From the NCBI GenBank assembly GCA_022457065.1, contig JAJGBQ010000001.1, forward strand, positions 6,820,001-6,884,000: 64,000 bases of DNA, in the 5' to 3' direction. Shown in pieces: positions 20,747 through 31,466 of this stretch. Origin of the DNA: Curvularia sp. ZM96. Taxonomy: Eukaryota; Ascomycota; Dothideomycetes; Pleosporales; Pleosporaceae. Position 1 is the stretch's first letter, and the number at the start of each line of letters is the position of its first letter. Under the pieces are notes generated by a model. The model worked only from the letters and a program-made list of their open reading frames with translations, made no database searches and had not been told where the DNA came from. The translations under genes and the position numbers were made by a program.

Positions 20747-21679
20747 GCGAGCCGTCTAGATCATGCCAACCATTTGCCCTAGAAGCGCGTTGACCATACG
20801 ACCGATCCAAGTTCCTGTGCTGCGTGACCGAACCATTCGTTCCGAAACTTTGATTTAGCTCCAAACAACATTTGCGACTTACCGAGTAAGGGCCCAGACC
20901 GTGCGAATGAACCCTCTTTCCTATCTAGTTCAACTTGGACGATCCTTTTTGCTTGGTAACCGCGACAACATGATTGCGCTCCTCTCAACTGCCTGTCTTT
21001 GCCTATCGACGTGCCTTCTGAACCCTGAACCACTTCTCCGCTTAGCTGTTGGCACCATACGACTCTATAAGCTCTGTTCAGACTCTTGACGCTGGGTAAG
21101 GAGATTAAATGGCCAAGTGCTTCGGGCACGATACTAGCTCTCCCCGGAGGACCTGTGAGCCCGGAGTAGCAGCTCCCTTCTTTGGTCGTTTGATAGGCGC
21201 TTAGGTACATTCCGTTACTAGCCTTGCAGAGCTGAACAACGCATAGTTCCAGCACTGTCCTCAGGCCAAGGAAATAGGAGCAGCGTCACCAGTAACCGGC
21301 CCCGGGTTTTGACTCTTGAGCCAATGTGGTGAGCTGCTCACTGGCCGTTACAAAGTCCCATGGCGATCTTACGATACCCCAGAGCGGCCTTATTTCCATT
21401 AGCGAGTTAGCGAGACAGTAACATTATCAGGCACTAGGTTGCCACATGCTACTGATGCCGAGCGAGTCGATGCAAGCCACTATCACTTATGCCCAGCAGC
21501 ATTTCCTCTGCAGTCAAACTTATAGAGCGTCTGCTCTCGAGAACCCTAACCATGTATTCATATTTTACAATCTGCCCCTTTCAATCTCTCAAATAACGAA
21601 GTAGAACCAACACAGATTATCCAGTCTCAAAAACGATAGTGTACTGCTGCCATCACCCAGCACACTAACGGGGCATACC
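20747..21679. other. gene-free stretch
   Basis: About 930 bp with no convincing coding frame. It holds a perfect short palindrome GTGAGCTGCTCAC near 21330 and otherwise balanced base composition. Confidence 0.4.
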
Positions 21680-23009
21680 ATGGCCCCTGCAGGATCTGCT
21701 CTAGTCGTAAGCACCTGCCCCACTCAAGCCATGTATATGTTCCTTGCATCGCTGACTAGCACAGGCGTCATGGTATGTTTGTCTCATACCCGCAGCGCCA
21801 CTCATACTCCTACGTCTGCGATCACGATGGAGAAGATTCGAGAAGTTGGGCATCGATGATTTCTTCTTCATCACTGCTATCCTTGTGGTGCTAGGGTTCA
21901 ATGCAACCATAGCGAACATGTGGAATCAGGGCCTGGCGGACTGGAAAGATGGTGAGCGCATATCAGGAGCTCAGCTTGCTGCGATATTGCAAATGGTTCT
22001 TCCTAGCCAGTTGCTCTATATCTCGGCTGCCTGGGCGATCAAGTTCTCCGTTGTTCTATTCTACAGGATCGTTGCGCCGCCGGGATCGCGGGTAGTAACA
22101 ATGTGCTATGTTGTCCTGGGTTACCTGGTAGCTTCATGGATTGTGGTTTTCTTTTACACACTGTTTGGTTGTCGCTGGTGGGACAAGTCCTGGGCTGAGG
22201 ACCTAAGCAGTAAGTTGAATGATGTTCACTCCAGATACTGTGTGTGGATGGGCCTGATGCTAATGCTCCATAGACAAATGTTCTGCAGAATTTACCCTGA
22301 TCACCTGGTGGATGCTCACTTGCTGTAAGTACACTAGCATCTCTCTGCGTGGTTCGATATCCTGTACTAACAACATTGCAGCAAACACTTCCGCCAACGT
22401 GATCGTCGTCGTCCTCCCAATCACAATGGCAAAAAAGCTCGACATGCGACGTCGGGACAAATGCGCGATCGGCTTCATGTTCGTCCTCGGATTCGTCGTC
22501 ATTGCTGCCAGCGGTATGTCTACCTCACCTTGCTCAGTAAGATACCTTCCTAACCCTCTTCCCAACCAGGCCTGCAAGCCTACTTCAACAAGCAAAACGA
22601 CATGATGCTCACCGCCACCGCCTCCATGGGCGAACTCTCCGCCGGCCTCATGGCCACCAGCCTCCTTGCCCTCAGCAAAACCCTCCTCGGCAAAAACGCC
22701 TTCAAAGCTTCTACATCTCGCCGTCGATCACTCGGCCTCGGCACGTCGCACCACAAAGCGCACCAAAACGAACTGAAACTGCTCGAAGCGTATAAGAACG
22801 AAAAGGACAAGAATAGTAAGCGTTCTTCCCTATCCATAACCGGCGCCGACGGCAACGGTGTGGCTACCTCTTTGCATTCTCGCACTCGAAGTACAACGTC
22901 GAAGGACTCATCGTTTGTACCCGATCAAATCGACATTATATTACCGATGGGGGGGGGGGACGAAAGAGGAGGGCATTGGGGGGATTACGGTTTATGTGGA
23001 TCCGGATGA
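21680..23009 (+). CDS. rhodopsin-like fungal 7TM integral membrane protein (Pth11-related class)
   Basis: Five exons: 21680-21706, 21765-22209, 22274-22324, 22382-22513, 22570-23009 (introns 56-64 bp, one with a perfect TACTAAC branch). The joined product is 364 aa. Features of the fungal rhodopsin-type domain are present: RRFEKLGIDDFFFITA after the first helix, an extracellular Cys region around LFGCRWWD...NKCSAEFTLITWW, the helix NVIVVVLPITMAKKL, and SGLQAYFNK. The cytosolic tail is basic and Ser-rich. Such proteins are orphan receptors or sensors at the plasma membrane; ligand unknown. The extreme C-terminus depends on an 11-G homopolymer (22949-22959): one G fewer would give a tail ending ITVYVDPDEEAQHRKS instead. 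Confidence 0.8.
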
Positions 23010-23767
23010 GGAGGCGCAGCATAGGAAGAGTTAGATGGAGGTCAAGAGGTAGGGAGTGTTGGGCTTGTGAACGTTGCATTTGTAAGGTGAATGGGTTGGA
23101 ATTTTCTATTAGTTCTTATTTTGCTGGTATTTTACGAGAGAGTTTCATGAATATATGACGAAGTTACTTTGATACTTAGTGAATACTTGCAGTGATGAAG
23201 AGCTCAAGTATGTCGGAATGCTTTCTCCCTACTTTCTATCTAAACGACTTCCCACCCAAATTCAAACATCTAGACAGAACAAGAACATACATCTTCTCTC
23301 TCTTGATTACTCGGAGCACACAGACAACTACCGTGCCACCAATAAGTCTCCCCTTTCCCCCACATCAGCCCTAATGCACGGTCCTTATCGGTAGCGAGTC
23401 GCCTGAGCTCGGCAAATCCACACGTTTTCCATGGCGTGATTCCGCACAATTAGGTTCATGTATGTATCTCATCCGGGGTATCGGGAGAGGGGGCGAAAGT
23501 AGCACGTGCCTTGGCCAAACCTAATCAGCCCGGCCACGCGCTCAATGTGGGGACACGGCATGTACTCCGTAATACGAGAACAGGGCTTCGTAGGGCAGAG
23601 AAGGAAGATAAGGTTGTAAATCTAGCTTCTGGAAAAATATTGCTTCATGCAAAGATAAAACAAGATAGTATCCTAACGCTTGTTTAGGCAAACTCTTTTT
23701 CCTTACAAAGCAGCCACAAATCATTGCCATGAAAACCCCCCCTCCCCTATACTCTTCACTACTGCTA
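23010..23767. other. gene-free stretch downstream of the 7TM gene
   Basis: AT-rich 3' flanking sequence with no supported gene. A TACTCCGTAATAC motif at about 23562 resembles the CGGAGTA units seen upstream of ILV1. Confidence 0.4.
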
Positions 23768-24280
23768 TTACTCCTTTGACAAATACCCAACCCCCAACCT
23801 CGTCATATGCCTATCTAGAGCCCCTGTCTCTTCGCAATCCTTACAATCGCAATCAAGGCTTCTTCTGCACTTTGGATACGCGCCCGCCCCTTCCTCATCA
23901 TACACTTTTCTTAAATCACAATGCATCACTAAGCCACATAGTAGATGTTTTAAGCATCTGAAATGATCATCTTCGCTCCTCTTCTGTCCTTTGGGTGCAC
24001 TGTTCTTCGGGTTGTCGATGATACCGCACTTGCGCTGCGAAATGGAGACGATTGTGGAGGAGTCCATGACTGCAGTACAATTACATCGGCGTGGACACAC
24101 CGATGCTGGTGCGGTGAAGATGGTGGGGAATCGTCTTTCTCGGAGGTTCACAGCGAGGTACTCAGTGATGTGCAGCTTTAAGCGCTCACATTCAGACAAT
24201 CGCCAGCTCAACTTCACCTCAGCTGGTAAGGAATGATATCCACGTGGCGAACGATTAGATGAGGCTCCAATACATGGCAT
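23768..24280 (-). CDS. possible cysteine-rich hypothetical protein
   Basis: A 170-codon frame with about 15 cysteines, some in pairs (CPRRCNC, KCRRSLDCDCKDC). It starts at an ATG at 24280, has no signal peptide and matches nothing I recognise. It could be an unstudied metal-binding protein or a chance open frame in the large gap between its neighbours. Confidence 0.25.
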   Translation of the reverse strand: MPCIGASSNRSPRGYHSLPAEVKLSWRLSECERLKLHITEYLAVNLRERRFPTIFTAPASVCPRRCNCTAVMDSSTIVSISQRKCGIIDNPKNSAPKGQKRSEDDHFRCLKHLLCGLVMHCDLRKVYDEEGAGAYPKCRRSLDCDCKDCEETGALDRHMTRLGVGYLSKE

Positions 24281-24747
24281 GGAAATTCCAGCCCTTTCTA
24301 TGCCTTGCGTTTGTCAAATCCACATCCATGGCACTGTATACATTGAAGAGAGGCTGGTAAGGGTCCAGAGGCGACTAGGCTGGGCCAGGGTCGTCTGTGC
24401 TTGCGCCATCTGATCGACACACAGCCGTGGAGTAGAATGCGGGGCAATGTCTAGGCTGTCATTAGTCGCTACTAGCGTTATATCGATACGGCTCCTTCAT
24501 CGTTTTGCACTATTCACCACACTTAAAGGAGTTGAGATAAGAATAAAGTCAAAGCGAAGAGATCAACGTGTATTGCTTTCCAATGTTGTGGCCCTATTGT
24601 GAGCTGACGAAGCGAATGTGTCTGGGGTATGCCTATCTCCCCAAATATCTGCTTGTCATTACGATCTCCGAATATCCTTCGCTCATTGCAGAGGACACAT
24701 GACTACGTTCTATCGCTTTGTATGAGACATCAAGTTTCCTGGTATGC
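24281..24747. other. gene-free stretch
   Basis: About 470 bp between the doubtful Cys-rich frame and the stop codon of the MFS transporter. Nothing identified. Confidence 0.4.
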
Positions 24748-26545
24748 TTACGGTGCTTTCCCATATTCCACATGTGCGCCAACGTCTAATGTCGCTTCGT
24801 CTCCATCAGTGCTTGCCTGAGAACTATGATCAGGACTCTGAGCTTTCTTTCTCTGCGCCAACTCTCTCGCATGTAGCAGCCGAATACTAAGTGCAGTAAC
24901 AATCAGCATAGCGCTCAAACACGAAACCGTGATGAAACCCTTGTGGTATCTCGGTGCCTCGACCTGCCTCCAAACTACCAACGGCAGCCATGCTTGCACC
25001 ACATATGCCATCTCGTTCATGGCTGCAACAACAATGGCGCGTTCCTCGTTGTCATGGGTGCAGATCTCGTGGGCCCAGGCATAGCAGAGGCCGGATAGGC
25101 CACCACCGAACCCAGAAAGGATGTAGCATGCCCACTTCCATTTGATTGGGATATCCCAGATAGCGAGGCTGGCGGAACAGAGGATGTTCATGCAGCCACC
25201 GAAAACAATCGGCTGCCATCTTGATCCTTTGAGTATACTGTCGCTCGTCCATGCGTATAGGAGTGTGGTGACAACTTGGACAGCATTGGTAGCTGTTGGG
25301 TACTGGATCCAAAATTAGCATTTGCCCGTAATACGGAAATAACGCTCAGTAGAACTTACCGTGTTGATCTGGCTGACAGAATACTTGGGGTTTTTGCTCG
25401 CTTTCAAAAATTGTTGGAAGACGGGCTGTGCGCCTGAGTTGCCGTTGTTGAAGAAGATGTAAAGCGCAACAAGGGCATAAATGTGCCAGGACGTGAAGAT
25501 TTTCCAAATCTTCGCCCTGGTATACGGCTGTCGCTTCTGTCGACCTTCGCGCTCCATGCGCTTTTGAGCGAACGCAACTTCTTCCTTGGTCAAGTAGAAA
25601 GGTTTGGAGATATCTGGGAGATCGGGCAATGCAAAGAAACCAAGAAGAGCAATGGGCAATGAAATGATGCCGTCGACAATGAACAGCCACTGCCAGCCTC
25701 TGAAGCCTGCACGCCCATCGAGTTTGTATACTCTGGCCATCAGGTAGCCCGAGAACATTGTTGCAATCGCGCCGCTGGTGTGAAAGATACAGGAGCGCTT
25801 TGCTAGCTCTTCTTTGCGATACCAAGACCCGATAATGTATTGCATGCCTGGATAGAATGTGCTCTCAGCCAGTCCTTGGGAAGGTTAGTGAGTGACTCTC
25901 GCAGATGCATTACGTTTTATGACCCCAGAACGTACCGATGAGAAAACGCAAGGCGTAAATGGTTTCCGCATTATTGGCACGGCAGAGGCAGAACGTCAAC
26001 ACCGCCCATGTGAGCTGCTATTGTCAGATTGTGAAATTCCGCAGTGCGTTTACGACTCACCTCCATGGCGGGAATCCAGATTGACGGTCGAACGCGAGTC
26101 AGGATGATATTGCTTGGAATCTCACCAACGACATATCCCACGGTCCAGCATGTTTGCATGTAGTTGAGCTGGTTGCCGTAAAGCCCGAGATCTTCCTTCC
26201 TACAAGCACATTAACAATGGTACATCCGCGGTGAAAACCTAGTACGTACATTCCAGACACGAACGCGCTATTGATGTTCATCTGATCGAGATACTTGATA
26301 AAGTAGCCTAAGATGCCTTCAGTATCACTGCATCAATAGAAGGAGTGCGGTAACTGACCCAAAGATGCGAACGTAAGCAACGCAGCATCCAGCTTGAACA
26401 TGAACCATCGTTCTTCCTTCGGCTTGTCCAACGTGTCCCACAGGTAGTAGTACCATTTGTGATTTTTCTGCTTCAATTCCTCCTCAGAAAGAACTGTTGG
26501 CGTTGCTAGAGCAGCATTGGCTGGAACGTCTTGGGGAAGTCCCAT
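24748..26545 (-). CDS. MFS anion:cation symporter (Dal5/Tna1/Fen2-type permease)
   Basis: Six exons in transcription order: 26359-26545, 26250-26307, 26061-26199, 25936-26014, 25360-25874, 24748-25302 (introns 46-61 bp), 510 aa. The joined sequence is continuous through family hallmarks: YFIKYLDQMNINSAFVSGMKEDLGLYGNQLNY in helix 1-2, TCWTVGYVVGEIPSNIILTRVRPSIWIP, RFLIGLAESTFYPGMQYIIGSWY and FRGWQWLFIVDGIIS. These identify the allantoate/nicotinate/pantothenate-type permeases, proton symporters of organic anions at the plasma membrane. It neighbours a flavin monooxygenase and a TauD-type dioxygenase, so an organosulfonate or related anion is a reasonable substrate guess. C-terminal tail hydrophilic. 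Confidence 0.9.
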
Positions 26546-27074
26546 CTTTGATGGATATCAAGGTAAGTGGTGTATCACAAAGAAAGCGAAGCATTCGAAA
26601 AAGCTCTGCCTTTATTGAAGATACCACAAGCCCTCTTGAATAAGATGCCAATAGCTTTGGCTGCTTCTTGGTGGCGCTTAGGACGGCGGGAGCAGCTACT
26701 CCGATGCGAGGTGCAATTCGGCATTCTAGGGGCACTATGGCGTTATGACAGGGTTGCACGGAAATCTTGCCGCCCTGGGTTGGTCTCTGTAGTACTTGGG
26801 GGGGCGTCGGATCAAGATATCCGAGGTTTTCCCTTTAGCTTATCGTGGTGCATGGAGTGCGTGTGATTACATGTGTCGTCATTAAGCGTCTAAATTGCGT
26901 GCCTGTGTCTAGACATGAGGTGCTTGGGGAGGTTCAGATCACACCATTTTTTCCGGGAATTATTACAACAAACAAATTCTTAGTACACTTTATGCATACA
27001 ATGTGAGTATCAAGTCAGCTTGGATTGATCAGTCTTGATTGACTGATATGCGCAGTCACGTGATATTATTCATT
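26546..27074. promoter_or_regulatory. MFS transporter upstream region
   Basis: 529 bp between the monooxygenase stop and the transporter ATG, both minus strand. It includes an AT-rich segment (26940-27070) containing two TTGATTG/TCAAG repeats. The open frames at 26567-26866 and 26484-26759 have no domain. Confidence 0.4.
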
Positions 27075-28766
27075 CTACAAACATGATACCTCGAGTCTCC
27101 TTTCAACGTGATTTGTGGCGAACAAGGCTTCTGCCCTTTTCAAAAACTCCGCTCGTGCAGTATGCCACCTATCGGTGTGCCCATGTAGCTTATCTCTGCC
27201 TGTGCTCTCCAAATCGGAGTTGACCCAAGCCAAAAGCTCGTTGACATATTCTACTTCCTGGTTTCGGAGACTGTGAAATGCCTTGCCATAGCCTCTAGCT
27301 TTCAGTTTTTCATTATACTCCCGTCTCATTGCTTCTTTGCTTGGCAGCTTAGCCTGGGCAGAGAGTACCTTGGCAACTACCATGGCCTGGAATTCGAACA
27401 GTGTAAAAGTGGCAGTGAAGAAAGGGACCCCAATAAAGACAAGACTGGGATCATTTATGTAGAAGATGTCTTTGTGTAGGTTGTGAAACTGCGTCCCGTC
27501 TGTCACCAATAGTGTGTCGTTTGCTTTGTCGACCGGCGTAGTGTCCGAATGAAACTGAGGCATGAATGGTAGTGTTATGTGGTAGCCCGTGCACAGAATG
27601 ACATGGTGAATGTCACAGATCTTTGCACCGGTCTTCAAAGTTACGGTAGCTGGAATAGCTTCGGATGGGCTTAGTGGCCTTGATGTGTCTTCGCCGCATG
27701 CATCGTATGATACCACCTCGTCGATCCGGTAAGCGTTCTCGGGAAGTACTCCAGGGCCAAGATCAAATTGGCCATTCCTGTGACTCTGGAAGATCTTTTC
27801 CGCATATGGGCCGAGCTCGCGCGCGATGTCTACTGCTGATACGCTCCCACCAACAAGGAGATAGTTCTGTGGCATTGTTAGCCCGAATTTCACTAGAAAG
27901 AGCTCTCTCTCTCTCTCTTTCTCTGACGTTCTCGATGCGTACCTTGTGCTGAGTATTCTCAGGTTTTCGATAGCTTTTGGAGTGTTGCACTCTGTCTGGC
28001 CATCTCATTTTCCATTCTGCTAAGCCGGGAGTTGTAGGGACTCTAGCTGCGTGGTAATGGCCAGAAGCAACAACTACAGCATCAAACTCCTGCACCAGTA
28101 TTAGCATCATGAAGAATATATCCACGCAAAAGAGTACCTGAGTAGAAGTCTTCGATCTTGCAACACCGGTGGCATGAGTCTGCAGAGTGACTGTCTCCAC
28201 TGACCAAGAGTTGCCTTTTTTCGAAACATTCCTTACGTTGGTATCATACTGTGTTATCTCGTGCACACCGGTCAAGACTGAGGTACTCTTTATATAATCT
28301 GCAAGGACCTTGTGCGGCACGTAGTCCTCGGTGCCAGCTGGAAATCGATTCAATGTAGTCTCCAGTAGGCGCGTGCTTACGTTGTTCTTCAAGCCAACGT
28401 AGCATGGGCTGCTTTCAGTTAACTACAAAGAACAGGATAACAGATAACTAGTTATGCATTACCCTGGTGGTGCATGAAGCAGCTTTTCGATATCTTCCGA
28501 GTCCCCGTTTACGTATGTACTTTCAGCTTGTGAGATAGGAGACGCTGAATATGATGGTTCAAGTGGTTTTCGTTCATCATAGAGCCTTCGTTGAGGTAAG
28601 CTATGGGTATCGACTGGTAGGGCTAGGGAGATTACCATATGCCTCCTGGAGCACTGCTTCTCTCGAAGACTGTAACATCAACACCCTCGTTTTTTAGGTG
28701 CGCTGCGGCAACGACACCACTGATACCTGCACCGATTACAGCAACGCGTTTTGAAGGAAAGCTCAT
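27075..28766 (-). CDS. flavin-containing monooxygenase (class B, FMO-like)
   Basis: Five exons: 28636-28766, 28463-28585, 28138-28408, 27943-28089, 27075-27866, giving 487 aa. N-terminal FAD-binding GAGISG (residues 12-17) in RVAVIGAGISGVVAAAHLKNEG with a closing acidic FER, then GGIWLYDERKPLEPSY as in fungal FMOs, an ATG-like VVVASGHYHAARVP and a second dinucleotide fold (NYLLVGGSVSAVDIAREL). VILCTGYHITLPFMP is the conserved C-terminal FAD-linked motif. Intron 3 is 48 bp, in frame and stop-free, so retention would insert 16 residues; the spliced form fits the family. FMOs oxygenate S or N in soft nucleophiles. Divergent from the TauD-type gene. Confidence 0.88.
27901..27923 (+). repeat. (CT)n tract inside an FMO intron
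   Basis: A run of CT dinucleotides within intron 4 of the monooxygenase gene, part of a 76 bp intron ending at GCTAACAATGCCACAG on the coding strand. Confidence 0.85.
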
Positions 28767-29352
28767 GTTCAAGTTGTTGCACATCAGTTTCGTTGTAGTT
28801 TTGCAAGTCGATTGAGCGTGTTACTCCTCAACTGGTCCCCGGCAGAACAGCCTCGAGACGGTGCACCACTCGCTATCTTGCTGATTATCAATCTTGCGTT
28901 TGTAAATCCTTCAGAGCCATATTCATCGGCATTGATCATGCCACTTGAGAGTGAGATGTGAAAAGCGCGATAGTGGATATGAATGGCATCATGAACGCCC
29001 ACTACGCTAAGCTATTGTAGCGGGCATCGGCACATCAAACCAAAAACAATTAGAAAGACCCGCACTTCTCAGTTAAGAAGCAGGGTGAGGTTCATGGTCG
29101 ATAAGGTGGACAACGTTCACTGGATGTTCGTCATATTCTCGCAGATGATGTGATCGACCCCGCAAAAGACCCATGAATGCTGCTAATGCAACTACCACAC
29201 GGCGCGAACCTTTCGGCATCTCAGATACCGAAGTTGCAGTTGTATTACTAAATGATTGAGGGGAATAATGTGGAGAAAACACTGGATATAAGAAGCGGTA
29301 GCATCGCGGACCATCTCTTGCACTCAGCCTCATCGCAACAATCGTCGTCACA
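28767..29352. promoter_or_regulatory. divergent promoter region FMO / TauD-type dioxygenase
   Basis: 586 bp separate the two divergent ATGs. Such head-to-head arrangement is compatible with co-regulation by one factor. I could not identify a convincing paired CGG site; the open frames here are domain-free. Confidence 0.5.
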
Positions 29353-30599
29353 ATGGCACCAATCGCAATTCCTATTCATGAACACATCAAGGAGACGGAT
29401 ACCGCTCCGCCGAGAAAAGACACTCTCAAACTACCAGGACCAGCTAGGAAGAGGCTTGAGAAAGCAGGTATTGATCTGTCCAACGGTTACCCATATAGGC
29501 CAGCGCGACCCCTCTACCTCGATGACGTGTACAAGATCAGGGACTATGATCGAGAGCATGTCGACCCTGGGACGCGGGCTGATCCAGAAAAGAAAGCATT
29601 GCTTGGTGCTGCTAAAGAAGTCATACATCTGACCGCGCACATTGGAACGGAAATTGTTGGACTCCAATTGAAGGATCTTACTGCTCAGCAAAAGGATGAG
29701 CTTGGTCTTTTGATTGCAGAGAGAAGCGTGGTTTTCTTCCGCGACCAGGATATCTCGCCTCAACAGCAGAAGGAGCTGGGAGAATGGTATGGTGAAATCG
29801 AAGTTCACGTAGGTTCTTCCATTCGGCCTGCAAAACACAAGCTAACTAGCGATGAAGCCTCAAGTTCCTTTCGTACCGGGTGTACCCGGAGTGACTGTTC
29901 TGTGGCCTGATCTTATGGCGACAGAGGTGACCCCTAGCTTCCGAAAGACTGGCGGAGCATCCAGATGGCACACTGATCTGGTACACGAGCGCCAGCCAGC
30001 TGGGTAAGTGATGGTACTTCTACGTAACCGAGCTTCCATCTTACTCTTTCAGTGTTACTCATTTGCACAATGATACCATCCCAACAGTTGGAGGCGACAC
30101 TCTCTGGGCCTCAGGATATGCTGCCTACGAGAAGCTTTCTCCTGCCTTCAGAAAGATTATCGATGGCAAAGAGGCAGTTTACCGTAGCGCTCACCCATAT
30201 CTTGATCGCAACGACCCGAATGCTGGCCCTCAGCACGTCGAGAGAGTTCACCCACTTGTCCGTGTACATCCAGCGACTGGATGGAAAGCACTCTGGGTCA
30301 ACCGCTCATTCACCCATCGTATTGTTGGATTAGACAAGGCTGAAAGCGATGTCATCCTAAACTATCTCTTCGATGTCTTTGAGAAGAACGTTGATATCCA
30401 GGTCCGCTTCCGGTGGACTCCAGGAACTTCGGCACTTTGGGACAATCGCATCACAATCCATAACGCCAGCTGGGACTATGAGGGGAATGAGCCGAGGCAT
30501 GGAACAAGAGTGACCTCATTGGCAGAGAAGCCATTCTTCAAAGCAGATGCGCCAACACGCAGGCAAGCATTAGGCCTTGCCGGACCTGATGATATTTAA
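29353..30599 (+). CDS. TauD/TfdA-family Fe(II)/2-oxoglutarate dioxygenase (sulfonate dioxygenase type)
   Basis: Exons 29353-29808, 29858-30003 and 30053-30599 (introns of 49 bp each, first with GCTAACT branch), 382 aa. The iron ligands are visible: H190 and D192 in WHTDLVHE, and H337 in NRITIHNAS; the 2-oxoglutarate-binding arginine should lie in RHGTRVTS. Family hallmark GTEIVGLQLKDLT and VVFFRDQDIS lie in the N-terminal half. Yeast Jlp1 is the characterised relative, releasing sulfite from taurine and other sulfonates for use as sulfur source. Length 382 fits. It is divergent from an FMO and near an organic-anion permease, supporting a role in sulfonate or similar nutrient use. Confidence 0.92.
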
Positions 30600-31042
30600 G
30601 AGGCATGTAAATAATACTGCCATTGAGAAGACTGCACATAGTGGCTAGATGGCTGCAGGATTAGCCATCGACGTAAGTCATATGGTAGTGCGATAGCAAT
30701 TGCAAGACAGGTCATACTCTTGGCGTGCGATATCATCAAATAACGAGACAATCTTTTTCTTTTTGGCGTGCGGGTAGTACCTGCTGCAGCAGGTCTGGTT
30801 AAGGATTGAATTATAATTGTCCAGTGAAGCCTCATGTATTTCAGTGCTAACCTGGACAAATAGTAAGCGTGGAAAGCGAAGGCCTGCAGCGATGGGAAGC
30901 TTGGTGAGCTATACTGAAAAGATTTAGGTCAAGATTGAAGAAGCTTCAGAGCTGTCCATACAGGAATGCGCTTGAGGTCTCTACTAACATACAGCATATG
31001 ATGATCTGGTGCGGACTTAGTTGCTTACAAGATGCTAAATGA
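30600..31042. other. AT-rich 3' flank of the dioxygenase gene
   Basis: About 440 bp with many stops in all frames. If the fragment that follows was once a complete gene, this is where its body should be, and no trace is legible. Confidence 0.4.
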
Positions 31043-31405
31043 CTGTCAACTGTTGAGTTACTCCCCTACTGTCCCAACTTATCTGAGCCTCGGGAGCTTT
31101 CTCACAGCTTATCTACCCCTTCTAGCACGCTATCATCGTCTCATACTGCAAATCGGAATTTGGGCGTGTGGATGGGCGCGGATTTTGATCCGCAAGATCC
31201 GATAAGCCAACTTGTTAATGCGCATTTTCCCGAGCTGAGCGCATTTGACAATCTTGGTACAGGGGCAGGAGAAGGAGGAGGTGGTGGTGGGATTGAGGGT
31301 GTTGATTTGGATTTCATACCGCTGGGAGATGGAAATGAATGGGGTTTGCCTAAAGAATGGAGTGGGGCAAGTGATTTGAATGGATTGAGTGCTTTCGATA
31401 TGTAG
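31043..31405 (+). pseudogene. orphan C-terminal fragment, possibly of a transcription factor
   Basis: A 120-codon open frame with no ATG, preceded directly by an in-frame TGA. It reads as a Ser-rich linker, then acidic/hydrophobic segments (MGADFDPQDPISQLVNAHFPELSAFDNL, a Gly run, VDLDFIPLGDGNEWGLP, ending GLSAFDM). That composition is typical of acidic activation tails of fungal zinc-cluster regulators, but no zinc cluster or middle homology domain is present nearby. Either a decayed cluster regulator or a chance frame. Confidence 0.35.
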
Positions 31406-31466
31406 TGCATGTTTTTGAGCATATTTTTATGCTCATGGGGGAATCCGACTTCCGAAATGAACAGTA

